Shown piece after piece: positions 42,324 through 49,987 of a stretch of DNA of 64,000 bases (its first letter is position 1; each line of letters starts with the position of its first letter). The notes under the pieces are model-generated. The model was not told the DNA's origin and did no database searches. It saw nothing but the letters and a program-made list of their open reading frames with translations. Origin of the DNA: Actinomycetota bacterium (lineage in GTDB: Bacteria > Actinomycetota > Actinomycetes > S36-B12); the NCBI GenBank assembly GCA_030645615.1, contig JAUSNB010000050.1, positions 62,001-126,000 on the forward strand. The letters run 5' to 3'. Both the position numbers and the translations under genes were made by a program.

Positions 42324-43004
42324 ATGGCACGTTCAGCGCTCGTCGTCGAGGACGACCCGGCAATCCGGCTGGTCCTGCGGACCACCCTCGAGGACGAGGG
42401 GTACCTGGTCCTCGAGGCCGAGACTGGCGAGCACGCCCTGCTGATCGCGCTGGACTCGACCATCGACATCGTCCTCGTCGACCTCAGGCTCCCCGGGATC
42501 CACGGCCTCGACCTGATCCGCAGCCTGCGGGCCAGCAGCCAGGTGCCCATCCTGATCGTCACCGCTCAGACCGACAGCCACGACGTCGTCGCCGGCCTGG
42601 AGGCGGGGGCTGATGACTACGTCACGAAGCCGTTCGTCGCGAAGGAACTCACCGCCCGGATCCGCACGGTGCTTCGTCGATCCACCCACGGCCCCGAGGA
42701 CCCGTCGACACTCACCTGCGGACCCATCGAGCTGCGGCCGAGCACCGCGGAAGTGTTCCGCGACGGCACGCCGCTCACGGTCTCGCGCATCGAGTTCCAC
42801 GTCCTCGAGGAGTTGATCGGCGCGCGCGGCACGGTGCTCAGTCGCGACTACCTGCTGCGCAAGGTCTGGGGCTACAGCAGCGCCGGTGACGGACGGGTCG
42901 TGGACAACCTCATCTATCGCTTGCGCAGCAAGATCGAGACCGATCCAGGCCACCCGACCCTGCTCCGGACCGTGCGTGGCTTCGGCTACCGGATGACGGA
43001 CTAG
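42324..43004 (+). CDS. OmpR/PhoB-type response regulator (system 2)
   Basis: Regulator of 226 residues. The receiver has EDD acid pair, phospho-acceptor Asp in IVLVDLRLPG, Thr in IVTAQ and Lys in YVTKPF. The winged helix shows VSRIEFHVLEELI, VLSRDYLLRKVWGY and VDNLIYRLRSKIE. ATG 42324 gives the standard N-terminus (MARSALVVEDD); ATG 42294 would add ten residues, and neither start has a clear Shine-Dalgarno. It overlaps the kinase start by one base (TAGTG). Its probable DNA sites are TGTCGCA direct repeats 80 bp upstream and at 44523. Confidence 0.9.
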   Translation: MARSALVVEDDPAIRLVLRTTLEDEGYLVLEAETGEHALLIALDSTIDIVLVDLRLPGIHGLDLIRSLRASSQVPILIVTAQTDSHDVVAGLEAGADDYVTKPFVAKELTARIRTVLRRSTHGPEDPSTLTCGPIELRPSTAEVFRDGTPLTVSRIEFHVLEELIGARGTVLSRDYLLRKVWGYSSAGDGRVVDNLIYRLRSKIETDPGHPTLLRTVRGFGYRMTD

Positions 43005-44338
43005 TGAGGCTGCGGCTGCGCACGCGTATTGCGCTGTCATTCGCGTTGCTCTCGTTCGTCATCGCCAGCGTCATCTCCGCGATCCTCTACCTCTACGCCA
43101 GCGACTACCTCATCGGGCAGCGGCAGAATGCCGCCCTGACGCGAGCCGTGCTCGATGCGCGAGCCGCAGCAAACGGCCTCGCGACCGGTGCCTCGCCCGA
43201 GGCCGCACTGGCACTTGTCCCGTCCGTCGGTACCTCGGTGCAACTTCTGAATGCCGGCGGGGAGTGGTTCGGGCCAACCAACGAGATCGTTCCCGACCGC
43301 CTCCCGGAGGCCCTGCTCGCGCAAGCGCGACCCTCTGGCGCATCGCAACGAATCGCCGTCGCCGGCACTCCATGGTTCGCGGTCGCCATCCCGGCGGGAC
43401 CGGGCATGTACGTCGAGGTCTTCCCGTTGCGGGACCTCGACGCCATATTGCGTGGCGTCGCCTGGGTGCTGATCGCCATGAGCCTGCTCGCTGCTGGTGT
43501 CGGCTGGGTGATCGGACGCGTCGCATTCGGCCGCATCCTCGGACCCGTTCGCCGGCTTGGTGGCGGTGCACGCCGCATCGCCGACGGCCAGCTCGACACC
43601 CGGATCCCCCTCACTGGCGACCCCGACCTCGACCCGATCGCCTCATCATTCAATGAGATGGCACACGCGGTGCAGGAGCGGATCGAGCGCGAGCAGCGGT
43701 TCAGCGCAAATGTCAGCCACGAACTGCGGTCTCCTCTGACAGCGATCCAGGGGACCGCCGAACTGCTCGAGTCACGCGGTGACCGGCTCCCTGACCGCGA
43801 GCGAAGTCTCGTGGTTGTCCTGGGCGGCCAGGTCCGCCGGCTGTCCCAGATGCTGCTGGACCTGCTCGAGATCAGCCGAATTCAGGGGGACGATCCCGCC
43901 GAATGGGAGATGGTCGACGTGGCCTCCTTGTGCCGCGAGGTCCTGGCCCACCGGGGCCTGGCCGAGTCCCTCGTCGTTGGGGCGCAGCCGCTGCTGCGGA
44001 CGGACGCCCGAAGGCTGGAGCGGATCGTCGGGAACCTTGTCGACAACGCGGAACGCCACGGCCACGGAGTCGTGCAGGTCGGCATCGTCGCGACGGACAG
44101 AGACGTGGTGATCTACGTTGACGATGCCGGTCCCGGGATCGAGGACGACGTGCGCGAGCGCTTGTTCGAGCCGTTCGCCCGCGGCTCGTCCGCGGAGCCT
44201 ACTGCGGGCGCCGGCCTGGGACTGGCCATCGTCCGCGAGCAGGCAGGTGCGCTCGGCGGCGCCGTCATCGTCGAGGCGTCGCCGCAGCTCGGTGCCCGGT
44301 TCACTGCTCGCCTTCCGGTCACGGAGGAAGCCACGTGA
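43004..44338 (+). CDS. Two-component sensor histidine kinase (system 2)
   Basis: Membrane kinase of 444 residues: TM1 about 9-33, extracytoplasmic sensor about 35-148, TM2 about 150-172, HAMP (RRLGGGARRIADGQLDTRI split as RRLGGGARRIA / DGQLDTRI), H-box FSANVSHELRSPLTAI, N-box NLVDNAERHG, G boxes DDAGPGI and GLGLAIV. GTG 43004 shares one base with the regulator stop. Its stop overlaps the start of a 52-residue lipoprotein gene (GTGA). The gene order regulator-kinase-lipoprotein is reminiscent of the actinobacterial mtrA-mtrB-lpqB locus, though the lipoprotein here is minute. Confidence 0.9.
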   Translation: MRLRLRTRIALSFALLSFVIASVISAILYLYASDYLIGQRQNAALTRAVLDARAAANGLATGASPEAALALVPSVGTSVQLLNAGGEWFGPTNEIVPDRLPEALLAQARPSGASQRIAVAGTPWFAVAIPAGPGMYVEVFPLRDLDAILRGVAWVLIAMSLLAAGVGWVIGRVAFGRILGPVRRLGGGARRIADGQLDTRIPLTGDPDLDPIASSFNEMAHAVQERIEREQRFSANVSHELRSPLTAIQGTAELLESRGDRLPDRERSLVVVLGGQVRRLSQMLLDLLEISRIQGDDPAEWEMVDVASLCREVLAHRGLAESLVVGAQPLLRTDARRLERIVGNLVDNAERHGHGVVQVGIVATDRDVVIYVDDAGPGIEDDVRERLFEPFARGSSAEPTAGAGLGLAIVREQAGALGGAVIVEASPQLGARFTARLPVTEEAT

Positions 44339-44493
44339 CCACGATGAACTGGGCACGACTGCTGGTTGCGGGCGCATTCGTCGTCACATGCATCAGCGGA
44401 TGCGGAGTACCAGTGCAGAACGACCCCGAACCGCTTCCGAACGATGTCGTCGGGACGGCGTTCGCCCCACCTGACAGCACGCCCGCCCCGTAA
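44335..44493 (+). CDS. Very small lipoprotein coupled to histidine kinase 2
   Basis: A 52-residue frame from GTG 44335, overlapping the kinase stop by four bases (GTGA). The sequence starts with a hydrophobic signal (LLVAGAFVVTCISGC) whose lipobox-like ISGC places the lipidated residue at Cys23. It is followed by a short acidic/Pro-rich tail (GVPVQNDPEPLPNDVVGTAF) ending PPDSTPAP. The stretch after the Cys resembles the beginning of LpqB/GerMN-type lipoproteins (GCGVP), so it may be a truncated relative that kept only the anchor. It could act as an accessory to the kinase at the membrane surface. Confidence 0.6.
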   Translation: MTTMNWARLLVAGAFVVTCISGCGVPVQNDPEPLPNDVVGTAFAPPDSTPAP

Positions 44494-44522
44494 AGCGTCG
44501 GTACGTCGCTGGACCATCACCT

Positions 44523-44541
44523 GTGTCGCAATCGTGTCGCA
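44523..44541. promoter_or_regulatory. GTGTCGCA direct repeat upstream of the glycine-rich protein gene
   Basis: GTGTCGCA at 44523 and 44534, exactly 11 bp apart, 96 bp before GTG 44637. It matches the array at 42224-42242 in unit and period and therefore is a likely binding site of response regulator 2. Confidence 0.6.
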
Positions 44542-44636
44542 CGTCGGCCGTGACCGTCGCATCCGGTTGGCCTCAGCGCGAAGCCACATGACACTCGACT
44601 GGACCATCGCCAAAGCCAGTCGAGAGGGGCCTCCTG

Positions 44637-45908
44637 GTGCGATCCGCGACCATCGCCGCAGCGCTCTTTGCATCCGGAGTCGTGGCATCCGCACTCGTGC
44701 TTGCACCCGCCCCGCCGGCATCGGCCGCCGGGCCGGTTGTCTGCACATCCACCGGTGGCACCACCGTCACCTCGGTGATCGGTGGCATCCGCTACAACAT
44801 CGTCACCTTCACGGGCAATGGGACGTTTACTCCGGCGCAGTCGATCAACGCCGACTACCTGGTCCTCGGGGGCGGCGGCGGGGGTGGCGGGGCCAATGGG
44901 AACAACGCGGGGGGCGGCGGCGGGTCGGGCGAGCTGGCCACAGGCACCGGGCTGGTCATCGGCGCAGCCGCTCAGGCCATCACGGTAGGCGCGGGGGGAT
45001 CCGCAGGCAGCCGCAACAGCCACGGGGGCCCCGGGGGGAGCAGCAGCATCGCCAGCCTCGTGACCGCGGCCGGGGGAGGCGGCGGCGGTGCGGGTGCCGG
45101 CAACGCCAGCAACCGCAACGGCGAGCCGGGCGCGTCGGGCGGAGGTGGCGCAGCCACGACTGGCGTGGCGGGTACCGGGGGGACGGCATCCGCGGGCAAC
45201 ACCGGGGGCGATGCCCACTTCGATGCGACGGCGGCGAACCGAGCCGGCGGTGGTGGCGGCGGACCCGGCGGAAGCGGGAGTCCTGGCTCCAGCGGCACAG
45301 GCGGCGCCGGCGGAACCGGATCGGCCAGCACCATCACCGGCGCGTCGGTCACCTACGGAGGCGGAGGTGGCGGCGGCGCGCGGACGACGGGCGGGGCCGG
45401 CGGCTCGGGCAACGGCGGCGACGGCACGACGACGGGGAACGGAAGCGCCGCGACACCCAACCGCGGCGGCGGCGGCGGCGGCGCTTCGAACACGACGTCA
45501 GCGAACAAGGACGGCGGTGCGGGCGGCAGCGGCGTGGTCATCATCAGGTACCCGCGCTACTGCCTCACTCCATCCCCGCCGACATCCGCGGCCCTCGGTG
45601 GCGCCACGTTGTCGTGGGGGGCGCCGGTCTATGTCCCGGCCGGCGATCCCGTCACCTCGTACACCGTGACCTACGCGGCCGATGGATCGTCGTCCGACGG
45701 CGGCATCTACGCGCGCGGTTCGACCAGTACCAGCATTGACCTCAGCGCGCTCACGGCTGATGAGTGCGCAACGGCCAACCCAGGCTGGACCTGCGTCCTC
45801 GGCAGGGGTGACCTCGTGAGCGGAACGACGTACAACGTACGCGTGTTTGCGCGAACGGCGACGAGCCTGGGCCAGATGACGGCGGAGATCCCGTACACGG
45901 TCCCGTAG
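44637..45908 (+). CDS. Secreted glycine-rich surface protein with C-terminal Fn3-like domain
   Basis: Exported protein of 423 residues. The signal peptide is about 1-31 (PPASA-A). A short beta region (YNIVTFTGNGTFTP, YLVLGGGG) leads into about 250 residues dominated by GG runs with Ala, Asn, Ser and Thr, like the glycine-rich domains of bacterial adhesins. The C-terminal 120 residues form an Fn3-like module (TSYTVTYAADG, TYNVRVFARTA) with a Cys pair. GTG 44637 lies after GAGAGGGG. No sorting motif or membrane anchor is seen at the C-terminus. It is downstream of system 2 and of a copy of its repeat, so a regulated surface or matrix protein is likely. The long Gly tract is base-compositionally extreme. 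Confidence 0.8.
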   Translation: MRSATIAAALFASGVVASALVLAPAPPASAAGPVVCTSTGGTTVTSVIGGIRYNIVTFTGNGTFTPAQSINADYLVLGGGGGGGGANGNNAGGGGGSGELATGTGLVIGAAAQAITVGAGGSAGSRNSHGGPGGSSSIASLVTAAGGGGGGAGAGNASNRNGEPGASGGGGAATTGVAGTGGTASAGNTGGDAHFDATAANRAGGGGGGPGGSGSPGSSGTGGAGGTGSASTITGASVTYGGGGGGGARTTGGAGGSGNGGDGTTTGNGSAATPNRGGGGGGASNTTSANKDGGAGGSGVVIIRYPRYCLTPSPPTSAALGGATLSWGAPVYVPAGDPVTSYTVTYAADGSSSDGGIYARGSTSTSIDLSALTADECATANPGWTCVLGRGDLVSGTTYNVRVFARTATSLGQMTAEIPYTVP

Positions 45909-45925
45909 AACACTGAACCCTCACC

Positions 45926-46690
45926 TCACAGAGGCGGCCACGCCGAATCCGCCGTTGCGAGCCAGTCCGAGAACGCAGGGCCGACGATTCGCGCCCCGGC
46001 ATCGGGCAGCAGCGCTCCATCGCGGAAGGACCGGCCCGTCGCCCCCGGGAAATACAGGGGAGACACCAGGATGCGCCTGCCGCGGGACCGGATGACCGCT
46101 CGCGCCAGCGCCACGATGTCCTCCTCGCGCGGCCCGGCCACCTCGAGCATCGCATCCTGCGGCGGACGCGTGGCGACGTCCGCCAGTACCTCGCCGAGCG
46201 CCCGGGCTGCGACGGGCTGAGAGCGGATGACGGGTACCGCCGCGAAGGAGCCCTTCCGCGTCTGGGCGACCACTTGGGCGGCGAACTCGTGGAACTGCGT
46301 CGCCCGGACGATCGTCACCGACAGCGGTCCATCTCGGGCCACGCCCTCCTGCCATTGCTTCGCCGCGTAGTACCCGAACCCCGGCACGCGGTCGATCCCC
46401 ACGATCGACAGCACGACGAGGCGCTGGACGCCGCTGCGGTGGCCGACGCGCTGCAACCTCGCCGCGACGTCCGCGAAGAAGGACCGAGCGACCGAGGCTC
46501 GCGTCGACGGCGGGCTCGTCGCATCGACGATCGCCTCGACACCTACCAGGGCATTCTCGAGGCCGTCGTCCCCCGTTAGGTCAACACCTGCGGCGCGGCT
46601 CAGGACGACGACGTCGTGGCCCGCGGCCCTTGCCGCACCCACGACGTAGCGCCCGGCCGTCCCCGTGCCGCCGGCTACCGCGATCCGCAT
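45926..46690 (-). CDS. NAD(P)-binding (NmrA-like/atypical SDR) protein
   Basis: Atypical SDR of 254 residues beginning with the NAD(P) motif VAGGTGTAGRYV, then GVEAIVDATSPPST, LVVLSIVGIDRVPGFGYYAAKQWQE (in pieces: VVLSIVGIDRVPG, YYAAKQWQE, holding the YxxxK-like pair) and IVRATQFHEFA. Such proteins act as reductases or redox-sensing regulators. It converges on the glycine-rich gene with 17 bp between stops and is divergent from the vsr-like gene. Substrate unknown. Confidence 0.85.
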   Translation of the reverse strand: MRIAVAGGTGTAGRYVVGAARAAGHDVVVLSRAAGVDLTGDDGLENALVGVEAIVDATSPPSTRASVARSFFADVAARLQRVGHRSGVQRLVVLSIVGIDRVPGFGYYAAKQWQEGVARDGPLSVTIVRATQFHEFAAQVVAQTRKGSFAAVPVIRSQPVAARALGEVLADVATRPPQDAMLEVAGPREEDIVALARAVIRSRGRRILVSPLYFPGATGRSFRDGALLPDAGARIVGPAFSDWLATADSAWPPL

Positions 46691-46761
46691 CCGCCCTCGT
46701 CACCTCAGCCTTCTATGACGGCAGCGTGCCACGTCCGGGCCCGGTAGGGCAGCCTTGTCGA

Positions 46762-47241
46762 GTGGTCGCACAGGACAGTTGGGCGTGGTCCCCGAAGCGG
46801 CGCCGGATCATGCAGGCGATTCGCGGCCGCGACACGGCACCGGAACTTGCCCTCCGACGTCTCTTGCACGCCCGGGGCTTGCGTTACCGCGTCGACAGCC
46901 CGCCGCTGCCGGGCATCCGACGCCGAGCCGACCTCGTGTTCGGTCCGGCGCGCGTGGCCATCTTCGTCGACGGATGCTTCTGGCACCGCTGCCCTGAGCA
47001 CGCCACCGAGCCCCGCACGAACGTCGACTACTGGACGCCGAAGCTCGACCGGAACGTCGAGCGGGACCGCGAGACCGATGCACTGCTCGCTCAGGCCGGC
47101 TGGGTCAGTGTGCGGGTATGGGAGCACGAGGATGCCGCCGTGGCCGCGCGACGGGTGGCTCGCATCGTCCGCCGGCGCCGGGCACGGTTGCAGGCCGCAC
47201 GATCGAGCGCGGCACGAGACCGGCGACTCGGGCGGCCCTAG
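46762..47241 (+). CDS. vsr: Very short patch repair (Vsr-type) endonuclease
   Basis: T:G mismatch nicking endonuclease that starts repair of deaminated 5-methylcytosine. From GTG 46762 (159 residues): SPKRRRIMQAIRGRDTAPEL, then the active centre RRADLVFGPARVAIFVDGC (Asp57 metal ligand) and FWHRCPEH (His75, His80), and a typical VWEHE near the end. An earlier GTG at 46726 is possible. No cytosine methyltransferase gene lies in the window, although Vsr normally accompanies one. The C-terminus is a basic Arg-rich tail. It ends on a CTAG shared with the convergent hydrolase gene. Confidence 0.87.
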   Translation: MVAQDSWAWSPKRRRIMQAIRGRDTAPELALRRLLHARGLRYRVDSPPLPGIRRRADLVFGPARVAIFVDGCFWHRCPEHATEPRTNVDYWTPKLDRNVERDRETDALLAQAGWVSVRVWEHEDAAVAARRVARIVRRRRARLQAARSSAARDRRLGRP

Positions 47242-48209
47242 CCGGGACGAGCGACGGGGCTGAGTGCCTCGACCGCGGCCACCAGGGAGTCCGGCGCCTC
47301 CCAGTTGACCATGTGCCCGGCACCCTCGACCCACGTCATCCGTGCACCGGGGATCGCCGCGGCGAGCCGCTCCGACTGCCAAGGCGGCGTGGTCTTGTCC
47401 ATGCGCCCGCAGATGACGATGGTCGGCACGGCGATCTCGCCGAGGCGATCCGCGCGGTCCTCCTCGGCGAACGCGACCAGGATGGGAAGCAGGGCCACGT
47501 GGTCCTGGGCCCGGAAGGTCTCCAGGAAGACCCGCACCATTGCGGGCGAGGGAGTCTCGCCCATCAACGATGCCCCGAACAGCGTTCCCACGGTGTCGTT
47601 CGTGACCGCCTTCTGCAGGAGCCCCGAGCGCAGCAGCGGGATCTGCACCTTGTTCTGCGGGGCGTCCCGCGTGATGTCGCCGGAGAACGTGGCGAACAGC
47701 ACAAGGCCACTTACCCGTTGTGCGAAGCCGGGGACGTCGAGCATGGCGGCGATGGCGAGGAACCCGCCCATCGAATGGCCCACCAGAACTGCGGTGTCGA
47801 TGCCCAACGCCTCGAAGACCGCGAGGTAGTCGCCGGCCATCGGCAGCGACCCGATGCCGTCCTCGCCGATGGTCGACTGGCCGTGACCGCGCTGGTCGAA
47901 CGCGACGACCCGGTAGCCCCGACCCAACAGGTCGTCCCAGACGAGGTTCCACTCGACCATGGTGACGGCGAAGCCATGGGCAAGGACGACCGTCGGCCCA
48001 TCGCCAGCCACCACGACACGGATCCGGGTGCCGTCGGGGCGCTCAACCACGCACTCCTCCCCCACAGGGTCCCGCCGCAGCACGTCGTCCGGGTAGGGGT
48101 CAGCGGCCGTCTGGATGCGATGGGCGCGGCCCTGCGCCGACTTCGTGGCGACGGCCGCGCCCGCGACGGCGGCAGCGACTCCGGCCCCGATGACGAGTCC
48201 TGCTCTCAT
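47238..48209 (-). CDS. Alpha/beta hydrolase
   Basis: Alpha/beta-hydrolase fold enzyme of 323 residues. N-terminal hydrophobic segment (AGLVIGAGVAAAVAGAAVAT) may be a membrane anchor. Oxyanion region VVLAHGF, nucleophile Ser in VGHSMGG, acid Asp in CGRMDKTTPP and His in GAGHMVNWEAP form the triad. ATG 48209 has AGGAG 5 bases upstream; the frame is open for 21 further codons across the spacer. It resembles non-haem haloperoxidase/esterase-type hydrolases. Divergent from a small DUF2568 gene. Confidence 0.87.
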   Translation of the reverse strand: MRAGLVIGAGVAAAVAGAAVATKSAQGRAHRIQTAADPYPDDVLRRDPVGEECVVERPDGTRIRVVVAGDGPTVVLAHGFAVTMVEWNLVWDDLLGRGYRVVAFDQRGHGQSTIGEDGIGSLPMAGDYLAVFEALGIDTAVLVGHSMGGFLAIAAMLDVPGFAQRVSGLVLFATFSGDITRDAPQNKVQIPLLRSGLLQKAVTNDTVGTLFGASLMGETPSPAMVRVFLETFRAQDHVALLPILVAFAEEDRADRLGEIAVPTIVICGRMDKTTPPWQSERLAAAIPGARMTWVEGAGHMVNWEAPDSLVAAVEALSPVARPG

Positions 48210-48262
48210 GGGCACTCCTATGCTCGGGGCGATCGTTCCATGTCCCGGATGGAGGTGCCCAG

Positions 48263-48652
48263 GTGACCGCACTTCTGTTCGGCCTGCGCTTCCTGCTCGA
48301 GCTGTGCCTGGTCGCCGCCATGGCTCTCGTGGGCTGGGCAGCGTTCGACCAGCCGCTCGTGCGGTTCCTGAGCGCCCTCGCCCTGGCCGTGATCACCGCG
48401 GCACTGTGGGGCGTCCTGCTGTCTCCGCGCCGTCCCGTCGACCTGCCGGTCGCCGCCCGCGTAGGCGTCGAGCTGCTTCTCTTCGCGGCAGCGGCCGCCG
48501 GCCTGGCGGCTCAGGGGCGCGCAGTGTGGGGCCTCGCGCTTCTGGTGGCCGAGGCGGTGGTCGTGCTCGCCCTGTTCGCCGTGGGCCATCCGCCGGGCAG
48601 CGACGTGGGGGTCAGCGGCTCGCGGCGTCCACGCGGGCAAGCAGGTCACTGA
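48263..48652 (+). CDS. DUF2568 (YrdB-like) small membrane protein
   Basis: Integral membrane protein of 129 residues with four hydrophobic helices; the motif LRFLLELCLVAAMALVGW opens the family and WGVLLSPRRPV lies in the middle loop. GTG 48263 follows GGAGG by 7 bases. Its 3' end overlaps the convergent MarR-family gene by 41 bp, so the last residues may not be essential. Function unknown. Confidence 0.8.
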   Translation: MTALLFGLRFLLELCLVAAMALVGWAAFDQPLVRFLSALALAVITAALWGVLLSPRRPVDLPVAARVGVELLLFAAAAAGLAAQGRAVWGLALLVAEAVVVLALFAVGHPPGSDVGVSGSRRPRGQAGH

Positions 48653-49067
48653 AGAGCTCCCGCGTCTGGCGATACTCGTCAGCCGTCGCAGACAGGCACC
48701 CGCCGACCGCTGCTGGAACGGTGGCCGCCTGCTCGCGCAGGGCCCGCCCCTGGGCCGTGAGGGAGACCTCGACCGAGCGCTCATCTGACGCGGCTCGGGT
48801 GCGCGCGATCAGCCCGGCCGTCTCCAGCCGCTTGAGGAGGGGGGACAACGTGCCGCTGTCCAGGTGCAGCCGGCCGCCGACCTGGCCCACCGTCAGCGGA
48901 TCGGACTCCCACAGAACGAGCATGACGAGGTACTGCGGGTAGGTGAGCCCGAGTTCGGCAAGGACCGGCCGGTACAGGTCCGTGATGCCCCGGTGCAACC
49001 GGTACACCAGGAAGCACAGTTGGTTGTCCAGCAGCAGGGTCTCGTCGACCCTGCCTCGCCGGGTCAT
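48612..49067 (-). CDS. MarR family regulator, OhrR-like organic peroxide sensor
   Basis: Winged-helix repressor of 151 residues. The N-terminus DNQLCFLVYRLHR carries Cys18, the position and context of the redox-sensing Cys of OhrR, followed by LGLTYPQYLVMLVLWE. Oxidation of that Cys by organic hydroperoxides should release DNA. ATG 49067 overlaps the glutathione peroxidase stop (ATGA), so the sensor is co-translated with its target enzyme. The inverted repeat at 49555-49583 over the peroxidase start is the probable operator. Confidence 0.87.
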   Translation of the reverse strand: MTRRGRVDETLLLDNQLCFLVYRLHRGITDLYRPVLAELGLTYPQYLVMLVLWESDPLTVGQVGGRLHLDSGTLSPLLKRLETAGLIARTRAASDERSVEVSLTAQGRALREQAATVPAAVGGCLSATADEYRQTRELFSDLLARVDAASR

Positions 49068-49564
49068 TGGGCAGGCTGCGCGAGCAGGGCCTCGATGTCG
49101 GGCTCGAGGGCCTCGGGCGAGGTCTGGGGGTTGTAGCGGGTCACCGTCGTGCCGTCCGGGGCGACGAGGAACTTGGTGAAGTTCCACTTGATGGACGAGC
49201 CGAGCAGGCCGCTGGTGTGCTCCTTGAGGAAGGCGAAGACGGGGTGCGTGTCGGACCCATTGACGTCGATCTTGGTGGACAGCGGGAAGTCGACCCCGAA
49301 ATTGATCCGGCAGAACTCGTCGATCTGCTCGTCGTCACCTGGCTCCTGGTGCCCGAACTGGTCGCAGGGAAAGCCCAGCACGACAAGCCCGCGATCCTTG
49401 AACTCCTCGTGCAGCTTCTGCAGGCCGTCGTACTGCGGGGTGAAGCCGCACTTGCTCGCGGTGTTGACCACGAGGATCGGCTGGCCCTCGAACTGCGACA
49501 GCGACACCTCCTGGCCCCGGTTGTCGGTGAAGGACAGGGCATATAGGGAATTCTCATTGGACAT
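49064..49564 (-). CDS. Glutathione peroxidase family thiol peroxidase
   Basis: Thiol-dependent peroxidase of 166 residues reducing hydroperoxides, probably with thioredoxin or mycothiol/mycoredoxin as reductant. Peroxidatic Cys39 (NTASKCGFTPQY), Gln69 region (GFPCDQFG) and Trp127-Asn128 (IKWNFTKF) make up the active site. Asp replaces the usual Asn in PCNQF. The ATG lies inside a 29-bp inverted-repeat operator and has no Shine-Dalgarno, so the mRNA may be leaderless. First gene of a two-gene operon with the OhrR-like regulator. Confidence 0.9.
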   Translation of the reverse strand: MSNENSLYALSFTDNRGQEVSLSQFEGQPILVVNTASKCGFTPQYDGLQKLHEEFKDRGLVVLGFPCDQFGHQEPGDDEQIDEFCRINFGVDFPLSTKIDVNGSDTHPVFAFLKEHTSGLLGSSIKWNFTKFLVAPDGTTVTRYNPQTSPEALEPDIEALLAQPAQ

Positions 49565-49583
49565 GATTAGATTGTGTCCAATG
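49555..49583. promoter_or_regulatory. Inverted-repeat operator shared by peroxidase and VOC genes
   Basis: CATTGGACA (49555-49563), 11-base spacer, TGTCCAATG (49575-49583): a perfect 9+9 dyad, about two helical turns centre to centre. It covers the peroxidase start codon and, on the other strand, a promoter-like TTGGAC-N17-AATGTA (49557-49585) for the glyoxalase-type gene. The OhrR-like protein is the likely ligand. Confidence 0.7.
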
Positions 49584-49615
49584 TAAACTCAGCCCGCAAG
49601 TCGAGGGAGGACGGC

Positions 49616-49987
49616 ATGGACCTGGGGACGTTTTCGGTCAGCCTGACGGTGAAAGACCTCGCGGTGTCGCGGCAGTTCTACGAGAACCTCGGCTTCGCGG
49701 TCTTCGCCGGCAACCCGGACCACAACTACGTGATGATGCGCAACGGCGACGCGGTCATCGGGCTCTTCCAGGGGATGTTCGAGCGGAACATCCTTACCTT
49801 CAACCCGGGGTGGGACTCCCACGCCAGGCCGGTGGAGTCCTTCACCGACGTGCGCGACCTCCAGCGCCGACTGAAGGAGCAGGGCCTCGCACTTGAGCAG
49901 GAGGCCGACCAGGACTCGTCAGGGCCCGCCTCATTCATCGTCATCGACCCGGACGGCAACCCGGTCCTCGTCGACCAGCACCGCTAG
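49616..49987 (+). CDS. VOC (glyoxalase/bleomycin resistance) superfamily protein
   Basis: Single VOC-domain protein of 123 residues: FSVSLTVKDLAVSRQFYENLGF, in pieces FSVSLTVKDLAVS and FYENLGF, then NYVMMRNGDAVIGLFQG and FIVIDPDGNPVLVDQH. Metal ligands are incomplete, as in many VOC members. ATG 49616 follows GGGAGGA by 5 bases. Divergent from the peroxidase across the shared operator, so likely part of the peroxide/electrophile response. It ends on a CTAG shared with the next convergent gene. Confidence 0.83.
   Translation: MDLGTFSVSLTVKDLAVSRQFYENLGFAVFAGNPDHNYVMMRNGDAVIGLFQGMFERNILTFNPGWDSHARPVESFTDVRDLQRRLKEQGLALEQEADQDSSGPASFIVIDPDGNPVLVDQHR

Noticed and set aside
44870-45540. GC-rich repetitive stretch considered as a tandem repeat or CRISPR-like array
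   Set aside because: The repeats are irregular GGC/GGG glycine codons in one open reading frame, without constant unit, spacer or palindrome.
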